Shown here: one piece after another, positions 28,796 through 38,362 of the stretch | Layout: the number at the start of each line of letters is the position of its first letter | Numbering within the stretch: position 1 is the stretch's first letter | DNA from: Flammeovirgaceae bacterium UBA2371 | GTDB taxonomy: Bacteria; Bacteroidota; Bacteroidia; Cytophagales; Cyclobacteriaceae | Direction: 5' to 3' | DNA length: 64,000 nt | Assembly: GCA_002345965.1 (NCBI GenBank) | Contig: DDTF01000030.1 | Span: 57,163-121,162, forward strand | The notes under the pieces: generated by a model | Seen by the model: the letters and a program-made list of their open reading frames with translations, nothing else | Database searches by the model: none | What the model was told of the DNA's origin: nothing | Program-made: the position numbers and the translations under genes

Positions 28796-31700
28796 ATGTT
28801 AAATAAAATCATTCGTTACTTTCTCGAGAATAAGCTTGTCACTTTTCTTGTTCTTATTGTCTTCATCGGATGGGGACTGGTTACTGCCCCTTTTGGATGG
28901 AACACTGGCTTCCTGCCCTCCGATCCAGTGCCTGTAGATGCCATCCCTGACCTGGGTGAAAATCAGCAAATCGTTTTTGCCGATTGGCCTGGTCGTTCCC
29001 CGCAAGACATCGAAGACCAGATCACCTACCCGCTCACAACCTCATTGCTGGGTATTCCCGGTGTGAAGTCTGTGCGATCAACTTCCATGTTTGGCTTTTC
29101 CAGTATTTACATCATTTTCGATGAGCAGACAGAATTCTACTGGTCTCGGTCGCGCATTTTAGAAAAACTAAATTCCCTACCCTCGGGACTTCTACCAGAA
29201 GGTGTGCAACCGGCACTGGGTCCGGATGCTACGGCACTGGGTCAGGTATTTTGGTATACCCTGGAGGGCCGCGATCCGCAGGGCAACGCCACCGGAGGTT
29301 GGGACTTGCATGAGATTCGAAGCGTACAGGACTTCTATGTAAAATATGGCCTTAATGCCGTAGAGGGAGTTTCCGAGGTGGCCTCCATTGGAGGTCAAAT
29401 CCAAGAGTATCAGGTAGACGTAAATCCTGATGCATTGAAAGCCTACAACATTGGACTCGACATGGTGATGATGGCCGTAAAAAATTCCAATCGTGATGTG
29501 GGAGCTCAAACCATTGAGATCAATCAGGTGGAATACCTTGTGCGTGGACTTGGTTACATCAAAAAAATCGAAGACCTGGAGAAAGCAGTAGTTACTGTGA
29601 GTAACAATGTACCCATTCGCATCAAAGACATTGCCGTGGTTACACTGGGGCCAGCTACACGCAGAGGCTTGCTGGATAAGGATGGCGCTGAAGTAGCTGG
29701 TGGCGTGGTGGTGGCTCGCTATGGTAGCAATCCATTGGCAGTAATCAATGCTGTGAAAGAAAAAGTGAAGGAGCTGGCACCTGGCCTTCCTAAAAAAGTA
29801 CTTGCCGATGGCACCACCAGTCAGCTTACCATTGTACCATTTTACGACCGCACCGAATTGATCCAGGAAACCATTGGTACACTGGAGGAAGCCCTCACGC
29901 ACGAAATGCTCATTACCATTATAGTAGTGATCGTTCTCGTGCTGAACCTGCGTGCCTCATTGCTGATTTCGAGCTTGTTGCCCATTGCTGTTTTAATGTC
30001 TTTCATCGTTATGCGTTATTCAGGAGTGGATGCCAACATTGTGGCACTATCGGGAATTGCTATCGCCATAGGTGTGATGGTGGATGTAGGCATTGTATTC
30101 GTAGAAAACATGATACGGCACATGGAGTTTGAAGAAAACAAAGGTGCCCAAGGCAAGCAACTACTTGATGTCATCTACAATGCTACCTCGGAAGTTTCAG
30201 GTGCTGTCACCACTGCATTGGCCACAACAGTAGTCAGTTTCCTTCCTGTCTTTTTTATGGAAGCAGCAGAGGGAAAACTCTTTAAGCCGCTGGCATTCAC
30301 AAAAACATTTGCTTTGCTGGCCACTTTTGTATTGGGTATAGCCATACTACCAACACTCGCACATCTTATTTTCTCCATTGATTACGACAAGAAGCGGATA
30401 CGCAGGTTCTGGAACATACTTTTTATTATTGCGGGTGTGCTGTTATCCATTTACGCAAAGATGTGGCTGCCGCTGGCACTGGTGGCCATTGGTATCAATA
30501 ACATTTTCGAGAGCAAATGGACAGAAAAATACAAGTGGGTACCCAATTACATCAACATTGGTATCATGGTGCTGATTGCTTCCTTCTTCCTTACCACGAA
30601 GTGGATGCCATTAGGACATCAGAATTGGATCATCATCAATTATCTTTTTGTGTTGTCGCTGTTACTAATGGTGCTTGGTGCCCTGATGTCGGTTGTGTAT
30701 TTCTATGAACCCATCCTGAAGTGGTGCTTGGTGAACAAGGGCAAGTTTTTGTTATTACCTGTAATTACTATTGTATTGGGAGTAATGTCCTGGATAGGGT
30801 TCAATAGCACATTTGGCTTCATCGCCAGAGGAGTTGATGTACTCAATTGGAACGTGCGCACCACCTCAGTGTGGTCTGGTTTATCACATACCTTCCCCGG
30901 AGTAGGTAAAGAGTTTATGCCAAGCTTAAACGAGGGCAGCTTTTTACTGATGCCAACCTCCATGCCACACGCAGGTGTAGAAGAAAGCACGCGTATCGTT
31001 CAACAATTGGATATGCGATTGAGTGGTATTCCTGAAGTGGCACTGGCTGTAGGTAAAATGGGACGCGCAGAATCTGCACTCGACCCTGCTCCTATTTCCA
31101 TGTATGAAAATGTAATCAACTACAAGCCTGAATTTGTAATTAACGAACGTGGTCACCGACAGACCTTCAAGATCGATAACAAGGGTCGTTTTCTTTTATC
31201 TAATCAGCAAAAGCTCAGCAATGAAGAAGCGCTTGCGTTGAACATCGACACCCGTCTCCTGATTCCGGATGAAGACGGTCAGTATTTTAGAAACTGGCGC
31301 CCACACATCAAAAGCCCGAATGACATTTGGAATGAGATTGTAAAGGTCACCAAGATACCCGGAGTCACTTCAGCTCCCAAGCTGCAACCCATTGAAACAC
31401 GTTTGGTAATGTTGCAAACTGGTATGCGGGCTCCTATGGGAATTAAAGTATACGGCCGCGATCTGAATGCCATCGAACAATTTGGTCTGGAACTGGAGGC
31501 CATCTTAAAGCAGGTTCCATCTGTAAAAGGTGAGGCGGCTTTCGCAGATCGGATTGTAGGTAAACCCTATCTACAGCTGAACATCAACCGTGATGCCATC
31601 GCTCGCTATGGTTTGAGCGTAGAGCAATTGCAACAGTCTATCGAAACTGCCATTGGCGGAATGAGCATTACCACCACTGTAGAAGGAAGAGAAAGGTATC

Positions 31701-32617
31701 CGGTGCGGGTGCGTTATCCTCGCGAACTACGTGATGACCCTGAAAAGATCAAAAAGATATTGATGCCTACTCCTACTGGTGTACAGGTGCCGCTGGGAGA
31801 TTTGGTAGAGATAGTGTATCTGCGTGGACCCCAGATGATAAAAAGTGAAGATACTTTTTTGGTAGGCTACGTGCTATTCGACAAGAAGGAGGGTTTTGCG
31901 GAGGTAGATGTGGTAAATGAAGCTCAGCGCTTCATCCGTCAAAAAATAGACAGCAAAGAGCTGGTGGTACCTGCCGGAATCAGCTATAAGTTCTCTGGTA
32001 GTTATGAAAATCAGGTAAGAGCTGTGAAAAGATTGGCTATCGTCATTCCTTTGAGCCTCATGATTATCTTCCTGTTGCTCTTCTTCCAATTCAAAACCAT
32101 CATCGCCTCCTCCATTCACTTTTCCGGTGTCTTTGTTGCCTTTGCAGGTGGCTTTATTATGATCTGGTTATATGGTCAGGATTGGTTTATGGATTTTGCG
32201 ATAGCGGGTGTAAACATGCGCGATCTGTTTCAGGTACACACCATTAATCTGAGTGTTGCTGTATGGGTTGGATTCATTGCTTTGTTCGGAATTGCAACCG
32301 ATGATGGAGTGATCATGGGTACTTATATACACCAGGTTTTCGAAGAACGAAAACCAACCACTGTGGCAGCAGTGAGAGAAGCCGTGTTGATAGCTGGAAA
32401 GAAACGTGTGAGACCCGCCATGATGACAGCAGCTACTACCTTGATCGCGCTGATACCCGTCCTTACCTCTACTGGAAAAGGATCCGACATCATGGGGCCT
32501 ATGGCAATCCCTACATTTGGAGGTATGGCCATCCAACTCATGACCATTTTTGTGGTGCCCGTGTTGCAGGCGTACTGGAGAGAAACAGTTGTTAAAAAAG
32601 AATCTAAATCATATTGA
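28796..32617 (+). CDS. CusA/CzcA-type heavy-metal RND efflux pump
   Basis: Inner-membrane proton-driven exporter of metal ions. Start at ATG 28796 (MLNKIIRYFLENK); in-frame TTG 28763 adds an unlikely leader. 1273 residues, about 230 more than CusA. HME-RND features: FADWPGRSPQDIEDQITYPL, the TM4 proton-relay region AIAIGVMVDVGIVFVENM, and the C-terminal FGIATDDGVIMGTYIHQ. The extra length is two insertions: a hydrophobic segment group after TM6 (~535-640) and a periplasmic loop (~760-860). A Met-rich stretch MLQTGMRAPMGIKVYG (~residues 873-888) lies where CusA has its Cu/Ag methionines, so Cu(I)/Ag(I) is favoured over Zn/Co/Cd. The next gene starts 2 bp after the stop. Confidence 0.94.
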   Translation: MLNKIIRYFLENKLVTFLVLIVFIGWGLVTAPFGWNTGFLPSDPVPVDAIPDLGENQQIVFADWPGRSPQDIEDQITYPLTTSLLGIPGVKSVRSTSMFGFSSIYIIFDEQTEFYWSRSRILEKLNSLPSGLLPEGVQPALGPDATALGQVFWYTLEGRDPQGNATGGWDLHEIRSVQDFYVKYGLNAVEGVSEVASIGGQIQEYQVDVNPDALKAYNIGLDMVMMAVKNSNRDVGAQTIEINQVEYLVRGLGYIKKIEDLEKAVVTVSNNVPIRIKDIAVVTLGPATRRGLLDKDGAEVAGGVVVARYGSNPLAVINAVKEKVKELAPGLPKKVLADGTTSQLTIVPFYDRTELIQETIGTLEEALTHEMLITIIVVIVLVLNLRASLLISSLLPIAVLMSFIVMRYSGVDANIVALSGIAIAIGVMVDVGIVFVENMIRHMEFEENKGAQGKQLLDVIYNATSEVSGAVTTALATTVVSFLPVFFMEAAEGKLFKPLAFTKTFALLATFVLGIAILPTLAHLIFSIDYDKKRIRRFWNILFIIAGVLLSIYAKMWLPLALVAIGINNIFESKWTEKYKWVPNYINIGIMVLIASFFLTTKWMPLGHQNWIIINYLFVLSLLLMVLGALMSVVYFYEPILKWCLVNKGKFLLLPVITIVLGVMSWIGFNSTFGFIARGVDVLNWNVRTTSVWSGLSHTFPGVGKEFMPSLNEGSFLLMPTSMPHAGVEESTRIVQQLDMRLSGIPEVALAVGKMGRAESALDPAPISMYENVINYKPEFVINERGHRQTFKIDNKGRFLLSNQQKLSNEEALALNIDTRLLIPDEDGQYFRNWRPHIKSPNDIWNEIVKVTKIPGVTSAPKLQPIETRLVMLQTGMRAPMGIKVYGRDLNAIEQFGLELEAILKQVPSVKGEAAFADRIVGKPYLQLNINRDAIARYGLSVEQLQQSIETAIGGMSITTTVEGRERYPVRVRYPRELRDDPEKIKKILMPTPTGVQVPLGDLVEIVYLRGPQMIKSEDTFLVGYVLFDKKEGFAEVDVVNEAQRFIRQKIDSKELVVPAGISYKFSGSYENQVRAVKRLAIVIPLSLMIIFLLLFFQFKTIIASSIHFSGVFVAFAGGFIMIWLYGQDWFMDFAIAGVNMRDLFQVHTINLSVAVWVGFIALFGIATDDGVIMGTYIHQVFEERKPTTVAAVREAVLIAGKKRVRPAMMTAATTLIALIPVLTSTGKGSDIMGPMAIPTFGGMAIQLMTIFVVPVLQAYWRETVVKKESKSY

Positions 32618-32619
32618 TT

Positions 32620-33840
32620 ATGAATCGATATAACATTTATTTATTGCTATTCATTGCTTCCATCTCTTTTGGATTTGCACAATCCAATTTAGATGAGTAC
32701 GCGGAGTATGCTTTACAAAACAATCCAGGGCTTAAAGCCAGCTATGCTGAATTTGAAATTGCCCTACAGCAGATACCGCAAGTAAGCAGTTTGGAGGATC
32801 CTACCTTGCGTGTGTCATCATTTGGCAAAATGGTGGAAACCCGCACAGGGCAGCAGATGGCACGGTTTTCACTGGAGCAAATGTTTCCATGGTTCGGAAC
32901 ACTTAAAGAGCAGAAAAATGTGGCTGCCCTGAACGCTGAGGCTGCATTTGAATCCTATAAACTGGAAAGAAATGAACTTCTACTTAATGTAAAAGAGTTG
33001 TACTACCCACTGTTTGAATTGGATGAGGCTGTTCGTCTCAATGAAGCCAATCTGAAAATTCTGGAAACAATGAAGACCCTCGCTATTTCCAGATTTCAAA
33101 ACGGAAATGGGAAATTAAGTGATGCGCTACGTGTGGATATTATGACCAATGAAATCCAAACAGACATAAACATCCTTAAGGAAAAGCGAAAGTCGATGGT
33201 CATTGCTTTTAACAAGTTACTCAATCGCGATGCGATGGCAGAGGTACTTGTAGACCAGCAGGTTGAATTGAACACAACACTGGTGAGCAGAGACAGCCTG
33301 GCCAACAATCCACAACTGGAAGCACTGCGTAAAAAGGTGTTGGCTGCGCAAGCTCAGGAAAGGGTAGCTACAAAGCAGGGCATGCCTAAACTTGGCTTGG
33401 GGTTTGAATACATTATTACTCAAAAACGCCCTGAGATGACATTCGCAGACAATGGGCAAGATGCTTACATGGCCATGGTGTCTGTCTCACTACCTATTTA
33501 CAGAAAAAAATACAAAGCCATGGTTAAGGAAACCCAATTAATGCAAACTTCATTTACCGCAATGCAGCAGCAGGTAGAGAATAATTTAATTGCTCAATAC
33601 GAGATAGCCAGCTTTGAGTTGGAGCAGAAAAGACAACAGATGGCGTTGTATCAAAAGCAGGTAATGCAAACCAATCAAATTATCAGTCTTTTGCTAACAG
33701 CTTACGGCAACGAGCAAGCTGATTTTGAAGAGATATTGTCTATGCAGCAAACGTTGCTGAAGTATGAACTGCTGGAAGTGACAGTGAAAAAGGAATATCT
33801 CCTCGCAATAGCAAAAATTGAATATCTAACCTCCAGGTAA
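32620..33840 (+). CDS. TolC-family outer-membrane channel (CusC-like)
   Basis: 406 residues from ATG 32620. Signal peptide ending GFAQ (~residue 21), then two OEP repeats of long helices with heptad-like Leu/Ala spacing and the short beta stretches expected for the barrel. It should complete the tripartite pump with the RND protein upstream and the adaptor downstream. Start is 2 bp after the RND stop, so the two are translationally linked. Confidence 0.92.
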   Translation: MNRYNIYLLLFIASISFGFAQSNLDEYAEYALQNNPGLKASYAEFEIALQQIPQVSSLEDPTLRVSSFGKMVETRTGQQMARFSLEQMFPWFGTLKEQKNVAALNAEAAFESYKLERNELLLNVKELYYPLFELDEAVRLNEANLKILETMKTLAISRFQNGNGKLSDALRVDIMTNEIQTDINILKEKRKSMVIAFNKLLNRDAMAEVLVDQQVELNTTLVSRDSLANNPQLEALRKKVLAAQAQERVATKQGMPKLGLGFEYIITQKRPEMTFADNGQDAYMAMVSVSLPIYRKKYKAMVKETQLMQTSFTAMQQQVENNLIAQYEIASFELEQKRQQMALYQKQVMQTNQIISLLLTAYGNEQADFEEILSMQQTLLKYELLEVTVKKEYLLAIAKIEYLTSR

Positions 33841-33904
33841 CAAAACAACGAAACTAAGAATGACAAATCCCTTTTTTAAAAGACATTAAGATAATACAGC
33901 AATC

Positions 33905-35668
33905 ATGAAAAATATATTTCAAAACAAATATGCAATTGTAATCCTCACACTAATTATAGGAATTACAATTGGATGGATGTTAAGTCCATCTTCAAATCAA
34001 TCCATCGACACACCTGCACATCAGCACACCAATCAATCAGAGGTATGGACGTGCAGTATGCATCCATCCGTTCGTCAATCCGAACCAGGACTTTGTCCGA
34101 TTTGTGGAATGGATTTAATACCATTGGACAATGATGACGATGGCGGAGATCCAATGGAGGTAAAAATGAGTGAAACGGCTATGAAGCTGGCCAACATTCA
34201 GACTACGATAGTAGGCACAGGCAATTCAACTAAAGAGCTGCGACTCAATGGAAAAGTACAGGCAGATGAAAGACGAAAATCATCACAAGCCGCGCACATC
34301 CCGGGACGAATTGAACAATTGTTGGTGAACTTTACAGGGGAATATGTACAAAAAGGTCAAACCATTGCATTTATCTATTCTCCTGAACTGGTAACAGCAC
34401 AACAAGAATTGTTTGAAGCCAGTCGAATTAAAGATGAACAGCCTGAGTTGTATAATGCAGCACGTGAAAAACTCAAAAACTGGAAACTAACAAACCAACA
34501 AATTGACAACATCCTGAACACAGGAAAACCAACTGAAAGATTTCCCATTCACGCGGATGTGTCTGGTGTAGTATTGGAAAGACGAGTAAGCGTTGGCGAT
34601 TATGTAATGCGCGGTGCGCCAATTTATGATGTGGCAGATCTTTCCACTGTGTGGGTATTGTTTGATGTTTACGAAAGTGATATCCCTTGGATTAAAAAAA
34701 GCAGCGACATTTCATTTACCCTGCAATCAATTCCAGGAGAAACATACCATAAAAAGATTTCATTTATCGATCCTATTATCAATCCTGCTACCCGTGTAAC
34801 TACCGCCCGGGTTGAAATGAATAATCCAGGCCAAATGCTAAAGCCAGAAATGTTTGCTTCTGGGATTGTAAAAAGTAATCTCCAGCGAGGTAATGAAGTC
34901 ATTGTGCCAAAGTCTGCAGTAATGTGGACAGGAGAACGATCTGTTGTTTATTTGAAAAAAATAACTGACAGTGGTGTTCGGTTCAGAATGATGGAAGTAA
35001 CCCTGGGGCCCTCTCTGGGTGATGCCTATGTGATCAAAGAAGGATTGAGCGCAGGGATGGAGATCGTTACCAATGGTACGTTTACCATTGATGCGGCTGC
35101 TCAATTGGCCGGCAAACCCAGTATGATGAGCCCGGAAGGTGGTCCGATAATGACGGGGCATCAACACGGTGAACAAAAAACTCCTTCAGAAGATCAGAAA
35201 ATGGGAGCTGCTTTTGAAGTAAATGATCAATTCAAAAAGCAACTGGGTGCGCTCCTCAACCCATATCTCAAGCTTAAAGATGCTTTTGTTAAAACCAATG
35301 CATCTGAAGCAGCTACGGCAGCTGGAAATTTGAAAACTGCACTAACAAAAGTGGATATGAAATTGGTGAAAGGTGACGCACACCTTGCCTGGATGAAACT
35401 ATTGGAAGTTTTGAATTCAACTACATCTTCTATTAGTACCTCCAAAGACATAGAAGAACAACGAAAACTATTTTCAGATTTAACCAACAATTATTATGCT
35501 GCCATCCAGCAATTTGATGTTACAGGCCTGAATGCTTACTATCAATTTTGCCCAATGGCAATGAACAATAAAGGGGCATTTTGGATAAATGATGTTAAAG
35601 AAATCCAGAACCCCTATTTTGGAAGCAAAATGATGAGATGTGGAGAAATCAGGGCAGAACTTAAATAA
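33905..35668 (+). CDS. CusB-type periplasmic adaptor with HMBD and DUF3347 domains
   Basis: 587 residues. An N-terminal membrane anchor (~10-26) and a His-rich stretch precede a heavy-metal-binding domain with C50-x-MHP (52-54) and C64-P-x-C67-GM. The membrane-fusion core follows (~90-420): barrel-sandwich hybrid with GRIEQLLVNFTGEYVQKGQTI, alpha hairpin, and beta-barrel. The C-terminal ~150 residues are a DUF3347 domain (YYQFCPMAMNNKGAFW and a second Cys/Met pattern). The HMBD probably accepts Cu/Ag and passes it to the pump, as known for CusB. Placed 64 bp after the TolC gene. Confidence 0.94.
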   Translation: MKNIFQNKYAIVILTLIIGITIGWMLSPSSNQSIDTPAHQHTNQSEVWTCSMHPSVRQSEPGLCPICGMDLIPLDNDDDGGDPMEVKMSETAMKLANIQTTIVGTGNSTKELRLNGKVQADERRKSSQAAHIPGRIEQLLVNFTGEYVQKGQTIAFIYSPELVTAQQELFEASRIKDEQPELYNAAREKLKNWKLTNQQIDNILNTGKPTERFPIHADVSGVVLERRVSVGDYVMRGAPIYDVADLSTVWVLFDVYESDIPWIKKSSDISFTLQSIPGETYHKKISFIDPIINPATRVTTARVEMNNPGQMLKPEMFASGIVKSNLQRGNEVIVPKSAVMWTGERSVVYLKKITDSGVRFRMMEVTLGPSLGDAYVIKEGLSAGMEIVTNGTFTIDAAAQLAGKPSMMSPEGGPIMTGHQHGEQKTPSEDQKMGAAFEVNDQFKKQLGALLNPYLKLKDAFVKTNASEAATAAGNLKTALTKVDMKLVKGDAHLAWMKLLEVLNSTTSSISTSKDIEEQRKLFSDLTNNYYAAIQQFDVTGLNAYYQFCPMAMNNKGAFWINDVKEIQNPYFGSKMMRCGEIRAELK

Positions 35669-35706
35669 TAATCAATTAATAATTAACCATAAACCAAATT
35701 AACAAA

Positions 35707-35928
35707 ATGAAAAATTCATTATTCTCATTTCTACTTGTTTTTGCATTGGCAACTACCTTTTCATTTTCTCTCACTTCTTGTGGTGGCAATAAGACTGAAC
35801 AAGCTGAAGAAATTGGTTACGCATGTCCAATGCATCCTGAAGTAAAGGGCAAAAAAGGAGACACATGCTCTAAATGCGGAATGGCGCTTGAGAAACTAGA
35901 AAGCGAAGCTGAGCATGCAAATCATTAA
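35707..35928 (+). CDS. Small HMBD lipoprotein (metal-binding)
   Basis: 73 residues. Lipobox LTSC with C25; the mature part is little more than one heavy-metal-binding domain, C40-PMHP, C54-x2-C57-GM-x-L. This is the same motif as in the adaptor N-terminus but as a free lipid-anchored unit, so it could act as a periplasmic metal chaperone that delivers ions to the pump. 38 bp after the adaptor gene. Confidence 0.9.
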   Translation: MKNSLFSFLLVFALATTFSFSLTSCGGNKTEQAEEIGYACPMHPEVKGKKGDTCSKCGMALEKLESEAEHANH

Positions 35929-35946
35929 TTGTCATTAGCAGCAGGC

Positions 35947-35986
35947 GTACGGCATTTCCTCTGAGGTCATACAGGGGAAGCCGTAC
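35947..35986 (+). repeat. Inverted repeat between HMBD lipoprotein and TlpA genes
   Basis: GTACGGC (35947-35953) and GCCGTAC (35980-35986) form an outer stem, and TTTCCTCTG/CAGGGGAA extends it with one bulge and mismatches. There is no clean T-run after it (TTAAAAGTTT), so it may be a weak terminator or an mRNA stability/processing element within the cluster. Confidence 0.5.
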
Positions 35987-36050
35987 TTAAAAGTTTGAGT
36001 ACCATTGTTGTTGCCACTAACGAGCAACTTTTAAGAAAATCAACTTCAAA

Positions 36051-36524
36051 ATGAAATATATCTATCTACTTACTCTTTGCACACTGCTAATGGCAGGATG
36101 TGTTACCAATGAGAAATCTGATCTTGAAAAGATTGAACTTAAAGCACTCAATGGAACAACCATTAACATGAGTGATTATAAAAACAAGATCGTCTTTATA
36201 AACTTTTGGGCTACGTGGTGCAAACCTTGTATTCAAGAAATGCCCACTATTGCCAAAGCTATGGAACAACTGAAAGATGAAGATGTGGTGTTTCTGTTTC
36301 CTTCTAATGAGTCTGTGGATTTGATTCAGGGATTTAAAGAAAGGCGAAGTTTTGATTTCAACTATGTGCAAGCTCAAAACATGGAAGCACTCAATATCAT
36401 GGCATTGCCAACCACATTTATATTTGATAAGAGTGGAAAACTCCAGTTTTCTGAGGCCGGCTTTCGCGACTGGAGCAAACCTGAAAATATTTTTTTGATC
36501 ACTAACAAAACCACCAACCCATGA
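36051..36524 (+). CDS. TlpA/ResA-like thioredoxin-fold lipoprotein
   Basis: 157 residues. Lipobox MAGC at C17. Thioredoxin fold with redox motif W56-C57-K-P-C60 in FINFWATWCKPCIQEM and the cis-Pro in LPTTFIFD. It should be a periplasmic thiol-disulfide reductant. In this location it may keep the Cys pairs of the HMBD, HYC_CC_PP or CDCC proteins reduced for metal binding; that is inference. The stop overlaps the next start (ATGA), which shows coupling to the propeller lipoprotein. Confidence 0.92.
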   Translation: MKYIYLLTLCTLLMAGCVTNEKSDLEKIELKALNGTTINMSDYKNKIVFINFWATWCKPCIQEMPTIAKAMEQLKDEDVVFLFPSNESVDLIQGFKERRSFDFNYVQAQNMEALNIMALPTTFIFDKSGKLQFSEAGFRDWSKPENIFLITNKTTNP

Positions 36525-37729
36525 ATCGAGTCATCTTTGTCCTATGCATTAGTATCTTACTTTCGTGCTCAAACGAAAAAAAGAATACTGAATCTGCTTA
36601 TAGAGTAAACCCACAAGAATCGCCTGCGGGTGCAATGAGTGCCGAACCCTACTTATTCACTGACAAAAAAGGAGTTACCTATTTATCATGGATTGAGAAA
36701 AGAGATTCGGTTTATCAATTCTACTACTCTGCAAGGCAAGCAGAACAATGGACAACGCCAACGTTAATAGCCGAGAGCAACAACTGGTTCGTCAATTGGG
36801 CCGACTACCCCATGATTGCCGCTGATGGAGAAGAGAATTTGGTTTCTCACGTATTAAGTAAAAGTGGGAAGGGTACGTTTTCCTATGATGTGAAAATGTT
36901 CTTCTCCAATGATGGTGGCAAAGACTGGAGCAATTCGTTTGTGATTCACGATGATGGTAAACAAGCTGAGCATGGATTTGTAACATTGGTACCCTATCAG
37001 GAAAACTTATTTGTGTCTTGGTTGGATGGACGAAACACGGTGATGGAAGGAATGGAAAATATGGATGACCATGGCGGCCATCATGGCTCAATGAGTTTAC
37101 GTGGAGCCATAATAGACTATCAAGGAAATAAAATCAATGAGTGGGAATTGGATAACAAAACCTGCGATTGTTGCCAAACTTCGGCAACAATTACTGCCAA
37201 TGGCCCCATCGTGGTGTACCGTGACAGGTCTGATGACGAAATCAGGGACATGTCAATAGTAAGGTTAGTAAATGGAGAATGGACAAGTCCAAAAACTGTT
37301 TATGCCGACAATTGGAAAATTGCTGCCTGTCCCGTGAATGGGCCTCGTGCAGATGCCCTAGGTAATACTTTGGCCATTGCATGGTTTACTTTTAGTGATC
37401 AGATAGCACAAGTCAATGTTATTTTTTCAACAGATGGAGGTGCTACATTCGGTAAACCCATCAGGATAGATGAAGGAAAAGCCATAGGTCGGGTTGATCT
37501 GCTCATGGTAGACGGAGACCACGCCATGGTAAGTTGGATGGAGGGTACGGAAATCAAAGCAGCAAAAGTAAATCGAGATGGGTCCAAGGAAAATTCGGTA
37601 GTAATTGCCACTTCGTCCGATTCAAGATCCAGTGGATTCCCTCAGATGACCAAGTCGGGTGACGAATTAATTTTCGCCTGGACAGATGACGGGGAGAAAA
37701 GGGTGAAAGTAGCCAGTGTAAAACTATAG
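36521..37729 (+). CDS. BNR/sialidase-like propeller lipoprotein with His- and Cys-rich metal-like motifs
   Basis: 402 residues. Lipobox LLSCS near residue 16. The body has Asp-box-like repeats (FFSNDGGKDWSN, IFSTDGGATFGKP) and W-rich blades, as in sialidase-fold beta-propellers, but no sialidase catalytic set that I can see. Two odd insertions stand out: H184-GGHHG within MENMDDHGGHHGSM, and a CDCC at 215-218 (NKTCDCCQTSATI), with C270 in AACPVNGPRAD later. Such clusters could bind copper. It is translationally coupled to the TlpA-like gene, so its thiols may be the TlpA substrate. Function unknown. Confidence 0.8.
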   Translation: MNRVIFVLCISILLSCSNEKKNTESAYRVNPQESPAGAMSAEPYLFTDKKGVTYLSWIEKRDSVYQFYYSARQAEQWTTPTLIAESNNWFVNWADYPMIAADGEENLVSHVLSKSGKGTFSYDVKMFFSNDGGKDWSNSFVIHDDGKQAEHGFVTLVPYQENLFVSWLDGRNTVMEGMENMDDHGGHHGSMSLRGAIIDYQGNKINEWELDNKTCDCCQTSATITANGPIVVYRDRSDDEIRDMSIVRLVNGEWTSPKTVYADNWKIAACPVNGPRADALGNTLAIAWFTFSDQIAQVNVIFSTDGGATFGKPIRIDEGKAIGRVDLLMVDGDHAMVSWMEGTEIKAAKVNRDGSKENSVVIATSSDSRSSGFPQMTKSGDELIFAWTDDGEKRVKVASVKL

Positions 37730-37747
37730 TCTATTAAAATAATTATT

Positions 37748-38362
37748 ATGCGATTACAACTACTCATTCTCATTGCATTATTTGGTTTCGGAGCATGTTC
37801 TCCTTCCAAAAAAGAAACTGCATCTGATGCTGCTCAAGAGAACAATACTGAAACATCAAAGCCCGAAGGGATTATTATCAACCCACAAACTGAAGCCGAT
37901 ACATTAAAAGGAAGCCCAAAGGCCTATATCCAGGCTAAGATTGGAAATACAAATTTTGAGATCAACTACTACTCTCCTGCTACCCGAGGGAGAATGATTT
38001 GGGGTGGCTTAGTGGCCTTCGGTAATGTTTGGGTGACAGGTGCCCACAAAGCAACAAGCATTGAATTTGACCGTGATATAAAAATTGGTAATTCCACGGT
38101 GGTGGCTGGCAAGTATGCCTTTTTTACCATCCCAGGTGAACGTGAGTGGACTGTTATCATCAACAAAAATTGGAACCAACACCTGGCAGATGATTACAAC
38201 CAGGCAGAAGACCTGGTAAGAATTTCCGTTATTCCATCGACTGAAGGAAAACATCAGGAGCGATTGCGATATGTGATAGAAAGTAAGGATGATGCGTCAG
38301 GAGAAATTGTTATGAATTGGGACAAACTGGAAGTATCGGTCCCTTTTAAAATACTGCTTTAG
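37748..38362 (+). CDS. DUF2911 lipoprotein
   Basis: 204 residues. Lipobox FGACS (C17). The mature region is a DUF2911 domain with the signature YSPATRGRMIWGGLVAFGNVWVTGAH, then AGKYAFFTIPGEREWTVIINKNW. DUF2911 is a widespread Bacteroidota family without an assigned activity. 18 bp after the propeller lipoprotein, so it is probably the last gene of the metal cluster transcript. Confidence 0.88.
   Translation: MRLQLLILIALFGFGACSPSKKETASDAAQENNTETSKPEGIIINPQTEADTLKGSPKAYIQAKIGNTNFEINYYSPATRGRMIWGGLVAFGNVWVTGAHKATSIEFDRDIKIGNSTVVAGKYAFFTIPGEREWTVIINKNWNQHLADDYNQAEDLVRISVIPSTEGKHQERLRYVIESKDDASGEIVMNWDKLEVSVPFKILL

Noticed and set aside
29192..29902. 236-codon minus-strand ORF inside the RND pump gene
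   Set aside because: Shadow of the pump gene; His/Tyr/Cys-rich translation without any family signature.
36521..37729. Calling the propeller lipoprotein a sialidase
   Set aside because: Asp-box-like repeats are present, but the Arg triad and Tyr/Glu nucleophile pair are not seen, and the context is metal handling.
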